Shown here piece after piece: positions 1-9,914 of a DNA stretch of 49,404 nt. The DNA comes from Pseudolabrys sp. (GTDB taxonomy: Bacteria; Pseudomonadota; Alphaproteobacteria; Rhizobiales; Xanthobacteraceae). The stretch covers positions 1 to 49,404 of the forward strand of contig JAURVZ010000005.1 of the NCBI GenBank assembly GCA_030655215.1, in the 5' to 3' direction. A model generated the notes under the pieces. That model saw only the letters and a list, made by a program, of their open reading frames with translations, made no database searches and had not been told where the DNA came from. Made by a program: the position numbers and the translations under genes. The number at the start of each line of letters is the position of its first letter. Positions within the stretch are counted from its first letter, which is position 1.

Positions 1-768
1 AATCTGCGCCTGCGCGCATTGTCGATCCAGGCTTGGCAGGTCGGGCTGGTCGCCGCGTTCCTGACATTGTGGGAAGTCGGGCCGCGCAGTGGCTGGGTCA
101 ATCCGATGCTGACCAGTTATCCGTCAGCAGTGGCGCGGACGTTCATGACCATGCTGCGTGACGGCACGCTGGCGACGCATACCTGGGTCACCTTGTCGGA
201 AACCATCGGCGGCTTCGGCGGCGGCATGCTGCTCGGCCTCGTGGTCGCGATCATGCTGTGGTGGTCGCCTTACCTCTACAAGGTGCTCGACCCGTTCATC
301 GTCGTGCTCAACGCCATTCCGAAGATCGCGCTGGTGCCGATCTTTTACATCTGGCTCGGCGATGTCGCCTCGATCTATGCCATGGCCATTGCGGTCAGCG
401 TCTTCGTCACCGTGCTGATGCTGTACACCGGCTTCCAGGCGATCGATCCGGACAAGATCAAGCTGGCGCGGTTGTTCGGCGGCTCACGCGGGCAGATCCT
501 CACCAAGATCGTGTTGCCGGGCAGTGTGCCCACCATCATCTCGGCGCTGAAAGTGAATGTCGGCCTCGCTCTGGTCGGCGTCGTGGTCGGTGAATTCCAG
601 GCGGCCAAGGCCGGCCTCGGCTATCTGATCACCTATGGCAGCCAGATCTTCCAGATGAACCTGGTGATGACCGCCATCGTCGTGCTGGCGGCGATCTCGA
701 CCGTGCTGTTCGCGATCATCCAGGCGGTCGAAGCGACGGTGCTGAAGCGCCACGGCGCGCCGAAATAG
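1..768 (+). CDS. ABC transporter permease, nitrate/sulfonate/taurine type (5' partial)
   Basis: Inner-membrane permease of the SsuC/TauC/NrtB family, which moves nitrate, sulfonates, taurine or thiamine precursors with a periplasmic binding protein and an ATPase. Several hydrophobic helices are visible. The EAA-type loop that contacts the ATPase lies around nucleotides 436-510 and reads ...DKIKLARLFGGSRGQIL. The frame is open to base 1 (Asn-Leu-Arg-Leu-Arg-Ala before the TTG at 19), so the true start is probably upstream of the window and the TTG is internal. The stop at 766-768 lies 3 bases from the stop of the convergent gene. Its binding protein and ATPase are not in the window, so the substrate cannot be named. 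Confidence 0.85.
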   Translation, partial: NLRLRALSIQAWQVGLVAAFLTLWEVGPRSGWVNPMLTSYPSAVARTFMTMLRDGTLATHTWVTLSETIGGFGGGMLLGLVVAIMLWWSPYLYKVLDPFIVVLNAIPKIALVPIFYIWLGDVASIYAMAIAVSVFVTVLMLYTGFQAIDPDKIKLARLFGGSRGQILTKIVLPGSVPTIISALKVNVGLALVGVVVGEFQAAKAGLGYLITYGSQIFQMNLVMTAIVVLAAISTVLFAIIQAVEATVLKRHGAPK

Positions 769-771
769 GCG

Positions 772-3045
772 TTACGCGCGGGCGGTCAGGCTGATGGCGG
801 GGCGAGATGGCACCCGTCCCACGAGTTCAGCGTAGCCCTCGATCGGCATCGGCCGGCCGACCAGATAGCCCTGGATCGCGTCGCAGCCCTCTTCCGCGAG
901 GAACTGGCGCTGCGCCTCGGTTTCGACACCTTCCGCCACGACCGGCACGCCGAGGCCGCGGCTCAGGGCGATCACGGCGCGGATGATGGTCGCCGATTGC
1001 TGGCTGTGCGCCAGATTACAGACGAAGGCCCGGTCGATCTTGATCTTGTCGAACGGAAACGACTGCAAATACGACAGCGACGAATAACCGGTTCCGAAGT
1101 CATCCATCGCGACGCGTACGCCCATGTTCTTCAATCGGCGTAGCATAGCCACCGCGCGGGTGAAGTCGCCGATCAACACGCCTTCGGTGATTTCCAGCTC
1201 CAGCCGCGCCGGCGACAGACCGGTGTCGAGCAGCACCTGATGCACCAGGCTCGGCAAATCGCCGTGCTGGAATTGCACGGGAGACAGATTGACCGCGACA
1301 TGCAGCTTCTCCGGCCATGAGGCAGCTTCGCGGCAAGCGGTGCGCAGCACCCATTCGCCAAGCGCACCGATCATGCCGCTTTCTTCCGCGAGCGGGATGA
1401 ACACATCCGGCGGCACCAGACCGTGGCGCGGATGATGCCAGCGCGCCAGCGCTTCGAAGCCGGTTATCTTGCCGTCCATATTGGCCTGCGGCATGTAGTG
1501 CAGCGCCAGTTCGTTCTGCTCGACCGCCTTGCGCAGATCCTGTTGCAGCACATGCTTCTCGCGAAGCTGCTTGTCCATGGCCACTTCAAAGAAGCGGATC
1601 GACCCGCGCGCTTCCGATTTGGCGCGGGACAAAGCGGCGTCAGCATTGGCAATCAACGTCTCGGCGTCGGCGCCATCCTGCGGATAAAGCGCGACGCCGA
1701 CCGTGATGCCAACGCGCATCTGGTGGCTGTCAATGTTGATGTCCGACTCGAACGCTGCGGAGAGACGCCGCGCGAGCGCTTCCGCCGCCTCCGGCTGCTG
1801 CCCGGTCGGCGTGATAATGGTGAATTCATCACCGCCGACGCGCGCGACAAAGGCACCCTGACAGACTTGCTCCAGCCGGCTGGCGACCTCGCGCAGCAAT
1901 GCATCGCCGATCGGGTGACCGAACACATCATTCACCGCCTTGAAGCGATCGAGATCGAGGCAGAGCACACCGAAGCTCTCATTCTCCTGCGCAGCCAGAA
2001 CAATCGTGGCGTCGATGCATTCGTTGAAGGCGGTGCGGTTCGGCAGATCTGTGAGCGCATCATGATGCGCGAGGTGCGCAATCTTCTGCTCGCTGCGCTT
2101 GCGCTCGGTGATGTCGTGAATGACGGTGATGAGATATTGCGGCTTGCCGTCGCTCTGTTTCACCGGTAGCCGCGTCGCGGTGACAATGCGCGTGCCGTTG
2201 CCGGGCGTGACGACGCCGTGTTCGCCCTGGTAGCCGACTTCGCCGGTGTCGATGGCCTTGCGGTCCTCCGACAGGATCGTCGTGACGATGCCCTTCGGCA
2301 AAATGTCGATTGTCTTCTTGCCGATAATATTCGTGCGATCGACACCGAAGTAGGTCTCGGTGGCGCGGTTGACCAGAAGGTAGCGCAGGTCTTCCGCGTC
2401 CTTGACGATGATTGGCGACGGCACGTTCTCGACGATCATGTCGAGGAACGCGCGGGTATTGTCGAGCTCGCGATCCGAACGCTTCCGCACGGTGATGTCT
2501 TCATGCGTCGCGACCCAGCCGCCCTCTTTGGTCGGCTGGTTGACCACCGAAATGGTGCGGCCATCGGCCATCTCCGTTTCAGTCGTGAACACGTGTCCGC
2601 GGCGCAGCGCAGCATTCATGTTCGTCTCGTACTGCACTGGATCGTAAGGCAGCATGCCGGCGGCGTGGCGCGCGGCGAGCAGTTCCGCAATGCTCATGTT
2701 GCGCCTAATATGCGGGCCCAGCGCGTACATGTCTTCGTACTGCTTATTCCAGACGACAAGCCTGTTCCGGCCGTCGAACATGCACAGGCCCTGGATCATA
2801 TTATTGAGCGCAAGGTCGCGCCGTATATTCTGCTCATGTCCTTTGCGGGCAGCGTGCAGCACTGAATATGAAAAGGCGATCAGCGCGCCGAAAGCGGCGC
2901 CAGCGCCAATGGCCAGGATGAATAGCAATACCGACAGCGAAGCCCAGGCGGCGATGGCCGAGGTCAACGCGATACCGGAGACCACGCCCAAGCCGAGCCT
3001 GCGCCAATCACGGAATTTCGCCAGATAGCCAAGGGTCTTAAGCAT
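772..3045 (-). CDS. PAS-PAS-GGDEF-EAL cyclic-di-GMP signalling protein
   Basis: 757-residue membrane-anchored protein for cyclic-di-GMP turnover. Two hydrophobic segments (about residues 16-65) precede two PAS-like domains (about 75-190 and 195-318). A GGDEF domain follows, with intact GGDEF at 404-408, then an EAL domain beginning with EALARW at 531-536. The EAL domain keeps the ELEITEG, DDFGTGYSSL and VAEGVET motifs, so phosphodiesterase activity is expected. The cyclase half also looks intact, and which activity dominates cannot be read from sequence. No RxxD inhibitory site is seen five residues before GGDEF. The gene stands alone, so the PAS ligand and the output are unknown. Confidence 0.93.
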   Translation of the reverse strand: MLKTLGYLAKFRDWRRLGLGVVSGIALTSAIAAWASLSVLLFILAIGAGAAFGALIAFSYSVLHAARKGHEQNIRRDLALNNMIQGLCMFDGRNRLVVWNKQYEDMYALGPHIRRNMSIAELLAARHAAGMLPYDPVQYETNMNAALRRGHVFTTETEMADGRTISVVNQPTKEGGWVATHEDITVRKRSDRELDNTRAFLDMIVENVPSPIIVKDAEDLRYLLVNRATETYFGVDRTNIIGKKTIDILPKGIVTTILSEDRKAIDTGEVGYQGEHGVVTPGNGTRIVTATRLPVKQSDGKPQYLITVIHDITERKRSEQKIAHLAHHDALTDLPNRTAFNECIDATIVLAAQENESFGVLCLDLDRFKAVNDVFGHPIGDALLREVASRLEQVCQGAFVARVGGDEFTIITPTGQQPEAAEALARRLSAAFESDINIDSHQMRVGITVGVALYPQDGADAETLIANADAALSRAKSEARGSIRFFEVAMDKQLREKHVLQQDLRKAVEQNELALHYMPQANMDGKITGFEALARWHHPRHGLVPPDVFIPLAEESGMIGALGEWVLRTACREAASWPEKLHVAVNLSPVQFQHGDLPSLVHQVLLDTGLSPARLELEITEGVLIGDFTRAVAMLRRLKNMGVRVAMDDFGTGYSSLSYLQSFPFDKIKIDRAFVCNLAHSQQSATIIRAVIALSRGLGVPVVAEGVETEAQRQFLAEEGCDAIQGYLVGRPMPIEGYAELVGRVPSRPAISLTARA

Positions 3046-3167
3046 GACCCCAGCCTAGGGAGCAGGACTTGGGCGCGCGTTAATAACGGGCAAAGGCAAT
3101 CGTTAATCGCCGGTTAGCCCTACGATGCGGTAAACATGTTGATAGCGCTATAATACCGCCGCGTAGC

Positions 3168-4886
3168 CTAACGCGGCCGCAGAAACTCGAAATCGCAGCC
3201 CTGATCGGCGCCGGTTATTTCCTTGGCATAGAGCCTTGAGTAACCGCGCGACGGAGTTTCCGGCGGCTTTTCGCGCGTTGCTTCCCGCCTCTGCAGTTCG
3301 GCCTCATCGACCAAAAGTTCGATGCGCCGTTCCTTGACCGATAATCTGATGCGGTCACCGTTGCGCACAAGGCCGAGCAGACCTCCGGACGCGGCGTCCG
3401 GCGTGACGTGCAGAACGATCGTGCCGAATGCGGTGCCGCTCATGCGGGCATCGGACACCCGGATCATGTCCTTGAGACCCTTGGTCGCCAGCTTTTTCGG
3501 GATTGGCAGGTAACCGGCTTCCGGCATGGCCGATGTCGAATGCGGCCCGGCGTTCTGCAACACCATGATGTCGTCAGCGTTGATATCGAGATCGGGATCG
3601 TCAACGCGCGCGGCGAGATCGGCCAGCGATGTGAACACGACGGCGCGGCCTTCCTTCTCGAACAGAGTCGAGTCGGCCGCCGAACGCTTCAGGATGGCGC
3701 CTTGCGGCGCCAGATTGCCAAACAGCGCGACCAGCCCGCCTTCCGGCTCCAGCGGCGTTTTGCGCTCGGCGATGATGGTGCGGTCGACCCAAGCCACCGG
3801 CTCGCCATCGAGGCGCTCGCCCAAGGTCTCGCCGGTAATGGTCATGGCATCGAGATGCAGCAGATCTTTCAATTCGCGCAGCAGCGCGCCCATGCCGCCG
3901 GCGGCATAGAAATCCTCCATATAGCCATTGCCGACCGGCTTGAGGTTCACCAGCACCGGCGTGGTGTCTGACAGTTCATTAAGCCGTTCGAGCGAGACCT
4001 TGACGCCGGCGCGCCCGGCGATCGCGGTGAGATGGATAATTGCATTGGTCGAACCGCCGATCGCCAGCAGCACGCGCAGCGCGTTCTCGACCGACTTCTC
4101 GTTGATAATCGTCGTCGGCGTCAGCTTTGACCCGATCAGCTTGACGGCCAGCGCACCGGTGGCTTCCGCAGCGCGCAGACGGTCGGCATGAACGGCCGGG
4201 ATCGCCGCGGTGCCGGGCAGGATGATGCCAAGCGCTTCGGCGATGCAGGCCATGGTCGAGGCGGTGCCCATCACCGCACAGGTGCCTGCCGTGGTTGCGA
4301 GATTGCCTTCGACCGCGTCGATTTCGTTCCGGTCAACCTTGCCGGCGCGAAATTGCGCCCAGAAACGCCGGCAATCGGTGCAGGCTCCAAGCCGTTCGCC
4401 GCGGTGGCGGCCGGTCATCATCGGTCCGCCGATCAACATAACGGCCGGACGATTGGCAGAAACGGCTCCCATTAACTGGGCCGGCACGGTTTTGTCGCAG
4501 CCGCCCATCAGCACGACCGAGTCCATCGGTTGCGCGCGCACCATTTCCTCGGTGTCCATCGACATAAGGTTGCGGAATTTCAAGCTGGTCGGATTGAGAA
4601 AGCCCTCACCAAGCGAGACAGTCGGGAAATCGACAGGCAAGGCGCCTGCGGCCAGTACGCCGCGCTTTACCGCCTCAAGCAATTCAGGAAAGTGGCGATG
4701 GCAATTATTGAAGCCGGAGCCGGTATAGGCAATGCCGACCACGGGTTTGGCCAGCGACTCATTAGTGTAGCCCATCGATTTGGCGAAAGAGCGCCGCAGA
4801 TAGAGCGAGAAGTCGCGGTCACCATAATTAGTGAGACCGTTTGAAAAGCCGACGACCGGCAAATCGTTCGTGACCTTGTCGCTCAT
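3168..4886 (-). CDS. IlvD/Edd-family sugar-acid dehydratase (arabinonate dehydratase-like)
   Basis: 572-residue iron-sulfur dehydratase that converts 2,3-dihydroxy acids to 2-keto-3-deoxy acids. The cluster-ligand cysteines are visible as NCH (Cys62), GGCDK (Cys130) and GTCAVMG (Cys203). The GACTDCRRFW stretch (167-176) and the overall length resemble the L-arabinonate/D-xylonate/D-fuconate dehydratases rather than biosynthetic IlvD. A sugar acid is therefore the likelier substrate, but branched-chain dihydroxy acids are not excluded. Its start overlaps the stop of the upstream membrane protein by four bases (ATGA), so the two are probably translationally coupled. No sugar dehydrogenase, lactonase or aldolase lies beside it. 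Confidence 0.88.
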   Translation of the reverse strand: MSDKVTNDLPVVGFSNGLTNYGDRDFSLYLRRSFAKSMGYTNESLAKPVVGIAYTGSGFNNCHRHFPELLEAVKRGVLAAGALPVDFPTVSLGEGFLNPTSLKFRNLMSMDTEEMVRAQPMDSVVLMGGCDKTVPAQLMGAVSANRPAVMLIGGPMMTGRHRGERLGACTDCRRFWAQFRAGKVDRNEIDAVEGNLATTAGTCAVMGTASTMACIAEALGIILPGTAAIPAVHADRLRAAEATGALAVKLIGSKLTPTTIINEKSVENALRVLLAIGGSTNAIIHLTAIAGRAGVKVSLERLNELSDTTPVLVNLKPVGNGYMEDFYAAGGMGALLRELKDLLHLDAMTITGETLGERLDGEPVAWVDRTIIAERKTPLEPEGGLVALFGNLAPQGAILKRSAADSTLFEKEGRAVVFTSLADLAARVDDPDLDINADDIMVLQNAGPHSTSAMPEAGYLPIPKKLATKGLKDMIRVSDARMSGTAFGTIVLHVTPDAASGGLLGLVRNGDRIRLSVKERRIELLVDEAELQRREATREKPPETPSRGYSRLYAKEITGADQGCDFEFLRPR

Positions 4887-7030
4887 GACGAAACTTTCTC
4901 AAGCCGCGCGACGCCGTTTGCGAAGCGGCGCGACAAAGGATGAAGCAGGAAGCGCTCCGACAGTGCCGGATAACGGCGGCTCAGCCAAGGAAATCCGACT
5001 TGATAAAAGAAGACCATGACGACGAGCATGGTCAAGAACCAAGTGAGGTAGTGATAGCGGCCGATGGAGGCATTGTAGAACAAGGCAACGCTGTGTTGCG
5101 CCAGAGCGGCCGCGCCGATCAAGCGCAGCCACGGATCGAAGTTGCGGCCGCGCAGCACAACATAGACAAGAATAGTCACGCCCGCCGCATTCAAGGGAAT
5201 CGTCCAGACGGATTCGGCGGGACCGGACAACCAGTTCACAATCTGAAAGAAGCCATTCTTCAAATTTGGCCCGGTGAAATTCAGCGTCAGCACTTCGCCG
5301 GCGGCGGACAGGTAGGCCGATGGCCGCATCACCAGTAGATCGGCGTTGCCTGCGTTCGAACTGAACAACACGAAGACCTTGCCATAGATCCAATTGTGCA
5401 GCGGCATCGACAAGACGGGCAGGAAGCCGATGCACAGCCCGGCGAGGCGAGGCCACTGCCTCAGGTAAAGTGCATAGAGCCCGGCGCCGCCGAGCAGGAC
5501 CGCCGCGGCCGGCGCAATGATGGGCTTCATGAAAATTCCAAGCGCCAGCAGCAGCGCGCCGCAGAAGGCCGGCATGAATTTTCTATCGGGTCCAGGTGCG
5601 ACAAAGCCGATGATCGGCACGATGCCGGCGATGAAGAGAATGTAGGCCATCGGATCGGCATAACCGCGCGCCGCCAGTTTGGCGTAGTTCACGAAGGTGG
5701 TGCCGAACATCATCCCCGTCGGCACGGCGATAAAACAGAACGCCAGCAGCAGCGACCAGTTCTGCGGCAGGAAACGGCGGAACAGAAAATAGACGATGAA
5801 CGGTGTCACCAGCAGGATCGTCAGGAAGCCGAGGAAGGTTTCGCCGAAGATGACGTGTTCGAGCGCGCGGAAATAGCGCAAGCCCGGACCGCCATAGTAG
5901 AAGACGGATTCGCCGCCCTCGAGCGCCCCGGCGATGTCGCCGGCCAGAAACTTCTGCAGGATGACGCGGCCGACACCATCGTAGAAAAGCCCGTCGTCGC
6001 CGCCATCCATAGGCCGCAAGCCGCCAAAGAAGCTGGCGTCATCAAGCGCAATCACCAAAGCGGCAAGACCCACGGCGGCAAACGGCAGCAACGCTCTCCG
6101 CGGCCGGACATTGACCAGGAAAAAGATGATGCCGATCACAGCAGCGATGCTGAGCACCCAACTGCCGATCTGCAAGGCGCGTACGTGCACCGGCGGCGTA
6201 AAGCGCATTGCCAATGAGTTCGGCTTGATGGCGAGCCCGTAGATGCGACGGCCTGCATCGGCCGGCTCGATGCTGCGGCAACCCTCGCCCGGCCAGGACG
6301 AGAAATTGCCGTTGGCGCCTTCCCACATCAGTTCGCCGCGCCAGCACAACTGACCTCCGGTCATAACGGCCGGCATGACGATGGTTTCAAACCACGGCAT
6401 GGCGAATTCCCACCGGCGATAGCCGTTCCAGAAGAACCTGTTGCGGTCGGCGCGGTGCACATCCGGAGCCGTCGTGTACCAATTGTACCGGTGCTCATTG
6501 GAGAAACCGAGGCCGAGCCAGACCGGATCGGTGAAGTCGATACCAAGCACGGCGCGCGACAAAGGCGAGCGATGAAAGATGCCATCGGCCGAGAAAGCAT
6601 AAAGGCGATCCGGAACGCCGCCGTTGCGCCAGCATCCGGTCGAGCCCTTGTCGCAGCGGACGTTGAGCGGATACGCGGCGTCGAACACTTCCTTCATGCG
6701 GCGATAGACCGGCGCCGGCAGTTCGCGCTCGAGCACACCGGCCTGCTCGTCCGGCAGGAACACATTGTGCCCTTCGTCGATGCGCGGCGTTGCCAGCAGC
6801 ATTTGGCCGGCAATCGCCACCGCAACGATCGCCGCGGCGCCCAGCCAGGACCGGCCCTGCAGGCGAACCGTACCGCTGAAAATGACGATTGCCGCCACGG
6901 CCAGCACCCCATAATCGGCGCTGCTATTGACCGGCAGACCGACGACCGCGACGGCCAGCAACAGGGCGGCAAACTTCAAGCCCAGCCCTGAGGATGGCGA
7001 CGCGGATGGCTCATGAGACATGCGGCTCAC
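4883..7030 (-). CDS. Large polytopic membrane protein, unrecognised
   Basis: 715-residue integral membrane protein. Three or so N-terminal hydrophobic segments (about residues 15-80) precede a soluble, probably periplasmic region rich in Trp, Arg and Cys (about 85-285). About eight further hydrophobic helices follow. This architecture resembles polyprenyl-phosphate-dependent glycosyltransferases or O-antigen membrane enzymes (GT-C-like), but I see no motif that proves it. GTG at 7030 and ATG at 7021 are both possible starts and neither has a clear Shine-Dalgarno. It is divergent from the methyltransferase/epimerase run and coupled by ATGA to the dehydratase downstream, so a role in surface sugar modification is an inference from context only. 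Confidence 0.7.
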   Translation of the reverse strand: MSRMSHEPSASPSSGLGLKFAALLLAVAVVGLPVNSSADYGVLAVAAIVIFSGTVRLQGRSWLGAAAIVAVAIAGQMLLATPRIDEGHNVFLPDEQAGVLERELPAPVYRRMKEVFDAAYPLNVRCDKGSTGCWRNGGVPDRLYAFSADGIFHRSPLSRAVLGIDFTDPVWLGLGFSNEHRYNWYTTAPDVHRADRNRFFWNGYRRWEFAMPWFETIVMPAVMTGGQLCWRGELMWEGANGNFSSWPGEGCRSIEPADAGRRIYGLAIKPNSLAMRFTPPVHVRALQIGSWVLSIAAVIGIIFFLVNVRPRRALLPFAAVGLAALVIALDDASFFGGLRPMDGGDDGLFYDGVGRVILQKFLAGDIAGALEGGESVFYYGGPGLRYFRALEHVIFGETFLGFLTILLVTPFIVYFLFRRFLPQNWSLLLAFCFIAVPTGMMFGTTFVNYAKLAARGYADPMAYILFIAGIVPIIGFVAPGPDRKFMPAFCGALLLALGIFMKPIIAPAAAVLLGGAGLYALYLRQWPRLAGLCIGFLPVLSMPLHNWIYGKVFVLFSSNAGNADLLVMRPSAYLSAAGEVLTLNFTGPNLKNGFFQIVNWLSGPAESVWTIPLNAAGVTILVYVVLRGRNFDPWLRLIGAAALAQHSVALFYNASIGRYHYLTWFLTMLVVMVFFYQVGFPWLSRRYPALSERFLLHPLSRRFANGVARLEKVSS

Positions 7031-7095
7031 ATATCACCAGACAGCGCGGAACGGCAATCGGACGGCCTGCCGCCGTTGTCCGCCGCGAAAGCGCC

Positions 7096-7863
7096 ATGCT
7101 AGAACCCGGCCAGATGGCGACCCCTCCCCAGCAAATCAAAAGCAGCGAAATCGCGTTCTTTGACGGCCACGCGGCGTCGGGCGCGTATGATGTTTTTGCG
7201 CCTGAGACCAATGCGCGGCTGATCGACATCTTCGTCCGGCTGAGCCGCCTACCCGGCGGCGCGCGCATTGCCGATCTCGGCTGCGGCTCTGGTGTTTTCA
7301 GCAATCTGCTGCGGCAGCGCGGCTATGACGTCACCGGCGTCGATCTCAGCCCCAAGCTGATCAACGTGGCGCAAGCGAAGTTTCCCGGAATCACCTTTCT
7401 CGAAGGCGACATCGAGCAGCTTCCCTTCACTGACGCGAGTTTCGATGGTGTCCTGCTCGGCGGCGTGCTGCATCACTTGCCGGATCCATCGCGTTGCGCG
7501 GCGGAAGTGGCGCGCATCCTCCGTCCGGGCGGGTCGTTCGTCGCCTTCGATCCGAACCGCATGAACCCGTTCATGTATCTCTACCGCGACCGCACCTCGC
7601 CATTCTATAGCGCCACCGGCGTCACAAAGAATGAAAGGCCGATCCTGGCCGATGACATCGCCGCCACCTTCCGCGCCGCCGGATTTCGCACCGGCACCGA
7701 ATTTCACTCCGGCCTGAAATACCGCTACACGGCGTCCGCAGCGGCGCGCCGGCTGCTGCCGCTGTACAATCTGCTCGACGATATTTTGTTTCGCCCGGCA
7801 TTGATGACGCGCTATCGTTCCTTCGTTATCACTCACGGCGAAAAGCTTCAGGAGCGCGCGTGA
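7096..7863 (+). CDS. Class I SAM-dependent methyltransferase
   Basis: About 255-residue Rossmann-fold methyltransferase of the UbiE/Methyltransf_11 type. Motif I is ADLGCGSGVFS, followed by the acidic strand end VTGVDLS and the motif LRPGGSFVAFDP. The ATG at 7096 is chosen because the upstream extension to 6994 would overlap the divergent membrane-protein gene and carries no motif; ATG at 7114 is a second option. It opens a same-strand run with an oxidoreductase, epimerase and C-methyltransferase. O- or C-methylation of a sugar or lipid intermediate is the inferred role, and the substrate is not readable. Confidence 0.85.
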   Translation: MLEPGQMATPPQQIKSSEIAFFDGHAASGAYDVFAPETNARLIDIFVRLSRLPGGARIADLGCGSGVFSNLLRQRGYDVTGVDLSPKLINVAQAKFPGITFLEGDIEQLPFTDASFDGVLLGGVLHHLPDPSRCAAEVARILRPGGSFVAFDPNRMNPFMYLYRDRTSPFYSATGVTKNERPILADDIAATFRAAGFRTGTEFHSGLKYRYTASAAARRLLPLYNLLDDILFRPALMTRYRSFVITHGEKLQERA

Positions 7864-8915
7864 TCCGCATCGGCATCATTGGCAGCAATTACGGACGCAT
7901 GGTGCTGTTGCCGGCGTTCCGCACCGATGCGCGTTGCGAAGTCACGGCGCTGGCCGGCAGCGACCAGATGCGTACGATCGAGCGGGCGCGCGAGTCCAAC
8001 ATCCTCAAAGCCTATGGCGATTGGCGCGAACTGGTGGCTGACGCCAACATCGATGCCGTCGTCATAGCCACGCTGCCGAGCCTGCAGGCGGAAATCGCCA
8101 TTGCCGCGTTAGAGGCCGGCAAGCCGGTCTTCGCCGAGAAGCCGATGGCGGGTGATCTGGCCGGTGCGCAGGCGATGCTCAACGCCGCCAACAAGACCGG
8201 CCTGCCGACCGGCATCGATTTCAACTTCACCCGCATCATGGCCTGGCAGCGCGCCAAGGAAATGCTCGACGCTGGATCCATCGGCGCCTTGCGTCATGTC
8301 ACGGTGCATTGGCACGTCGAAAGCCGCGCCATCCAGATGCGCATGCGCAACTGGAAAACCGCCGGTGGCAATGATGGCGGCGGCGTGCTCGGCAACTTTA
8401 TCTCGCATTGCTTCCATTATCTTGAATGGTTCATCGGCCCGATCGGCGGCCTGCAGGCGCGCGTCAGCGGCTTGCCGGATGACCAGGAATTGCAGGCCAC
8501 CGTGGCGATGGCGCTGCAATATGAGTCAGGCCCGCAAATCAGCCTGTCGATGAGTTGCGCCTCCTATGCCGGCATCGGCCATCGCATCGAATTCTTCGGC
8601 GAGGACGGCACGCTTGTGCTGCACAATCCGACCGCCGATTACATGCGCGGCTTCGACCTGACTTTGGCCAAGCGGCCCGGCGCGAGCGAGCGCATCGCCG
8701 TGGAGGATTTGTTCGACGCGCAATTCCCCGATGGACGCATTGCGCCGGTGTCGCGGCTGGCCAATAAATTCTTGGATGCTATCGAGACCGGTACGCAGAC
8801 AGCGCCGGACTTTAATGACGGTTATCGCGTGCAGCGCCTGATCGATGCGGCGCAGCGTTCGAACCGGGATGGCCAGTGGATCAATTTCGCCGGCAACGGC
8901 GCTGAAGGGAAATAG
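7860..8915 (+). CDS. Gfo/Idh/MocA-family oxidoreductase
   Basis: 351-residue NAD(P)-dependent dehydrogenase of the Gfo/Idh/MocA family, which oxidises or reduces sugars and sugar nucleotides. The N-terminal Rossmann segment IGIIGSNYG and the family EKP signature (FAEKPMAG) are visible, with the usual C-terminal beta-sheet domain. The GTG start overlaps the preceding TGA in a GTGA arrangement, so it should be translated together with the methyltransferase. Only three bases separate its stop from the epimerase start. Context suggests it works on a nucleotide-sugar in this cassette; the exact position oxidised is unknown. Confidence 0.88.
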   Translation: MIRIGIIGSNYGRMVLLPAFRTDARCEVTALAGSDQMRTIERARESNILKAYGDWRELVADANIDAVVIATLPSLQAEIAIAALEAGKPVFAEKPMAGDLAGAQAMLNAANKTGLPTGIDFNFTRIMAWQRAKEMLDAGSIGALRHVTVHWHVESRAIQMRMRNWKTAGGNDGGGVLGNFISHCFHYLEWFIGPIGGLQARVSGLPDDQELQATVAMALQYESGPQISLSMSCASYAGIGHRIEFFGEDGTLVLHNPTADYMRGFDLTLAKRPGASERIAVEDLFDAQFPDGRIAPVSRLANKFLDAIETGTQTAPDFNDGYRVQRLIDAAQRSNRDGQWINFAGNGAEGK

Positions 8916-8918
8916 AGT

Positions 8919-9914
8919 ATGAGCGACGCGAAAGTTCTGGTCACCGGCGGCAGCGGCTTCATCGGCTCGGCGCTGGTGAAAGCCCTGGTCAAGTCCGGCG
9001 CGCGCGTACGCGTGCTCGACGACAATTCGCGTGGCCGCCCGCGCCGCCTCACCGATGTCGAGAATGACATCGAATTCATCGGCGGCGATATTCGCGACGC
9101 GGCGGCGGTCGACGCCGCCACCGAGGGCATGGACGAGGTGCATCACCTTGCCTTCGTCAATGGCACCGAGTTTTTCTACACGCAGCCTGATCTGGTGCTC
9201 GATGTCGGCGTGCGCGGCATGATCAATGTCATCGACGCCTGCCGCAAACATAATGTCGGCAATCTCATCCTTGCCTCGTCATCTGAGGTCTATCAAAGCC
9301 CGCCGCAGGTGCCGACCGACGAGAGCGCGCCGCTGTCAGTGCCGGACGTTCTCAACCCGCGCTATTCCTATGGCGGCGGCAAGCTGATCAGCGAATTGAT
9401 GGCGATCAATTACGGCCGCAAGTTTTTCGAGCGCGTGCTGATCTTCCGGCCACACAATGTCTATGGTCCCGACATGGGCTGGGAGCATGTGGTGCCGCAA
9501 TTCGCGTTGCGTCTTGCGAAGCTGAAGGCGGCGCAGCCGGACGGCCCATTGCGCTTCGACATCCAGGGCACCGGCGAGGAAACGCGCAGCTTCTGCTATG
9601 TCGACGATCTCGTCGCCGGCGTCATGGTGATGCGCGACAAGGGCGAACACCTGAACATTTATCATGTCGGCACCACCGAGGAGCTGTCGATCGCCGATGT
9701 GGCGCGAAAAGTGGCAGCGCAGGCTGGCCGGGCCATCGAGATCGTCCCCGGCAAGTTGCAGGCCGGCGGCACGCCGCGCCGCTGCCCCGACATTTCAAAG
9801 CTGGCCGCACTCGGCTATAGACCCGCCGTATCGCTCGATGCGGGCCTCAAAACCACGCTGGACTGGTACTGGAAAAACGCCGATCTGGCGCCGAATTCTG
9901 CTCCGTCACCCTGA
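8919..9914 (+). CDS. NAD-dependent epimerase/dehydratase (extended SDR)
   Basis: 331-residue extended short-chain dehydrogenase resembling UDP-glucose 4-epimerase and dTDP-glucose dehydratase relatives. It has the GxxGxxG motif (TGGSGFIGS), an acidic residue after strand 2 (LDDNSRG) and the YxxxK active site (YGGGK). The start is three bases after the oxidoreductase stop. The last three codons and the stop (CCG TCA CCC TGA) coincide with the beginning of an interspersed repeat at 9903-9953, so the present C-terminus appears to be set by that repeat. Likely function is nucleotide-sugar interconversion; the sugar is not identified. Confidence 0.88.
   Translation: MSDAKVLVTGGSGFIGSALVKALVKSGARVRVLDDNSRGRPRRLTDVENDIEFIGGDIRDAAAVDAATEGMDEVHHLAFVNGTEFFYTQPDLVLDVGVRGMINVIDACRKHNVGNLILASSSEVYQSPPQVPTDESAPLSVPDVLNPRYSYGGGKLISELMAINYGRKFFERVLIFRPHNVYGPDMGWEHVVPQFALRLAKLKAAQPDGPLRFDIQGTGEETRSFCYVDDLVAGVMVMRDKGEHLNIYHVGTTEELSIADVARKVAAQAGRAIEIVPGKLQAGGTPRRCPDISKLAALGYRPAVSLDAGLKTTLDWYWKNADLAPNSAPSP

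Noticed and set aside
6994..7095. Extension of the first methyltransferase
   Set aside because: It overlaps the divergent membrane-protein gene and adds no recognisable sequence.
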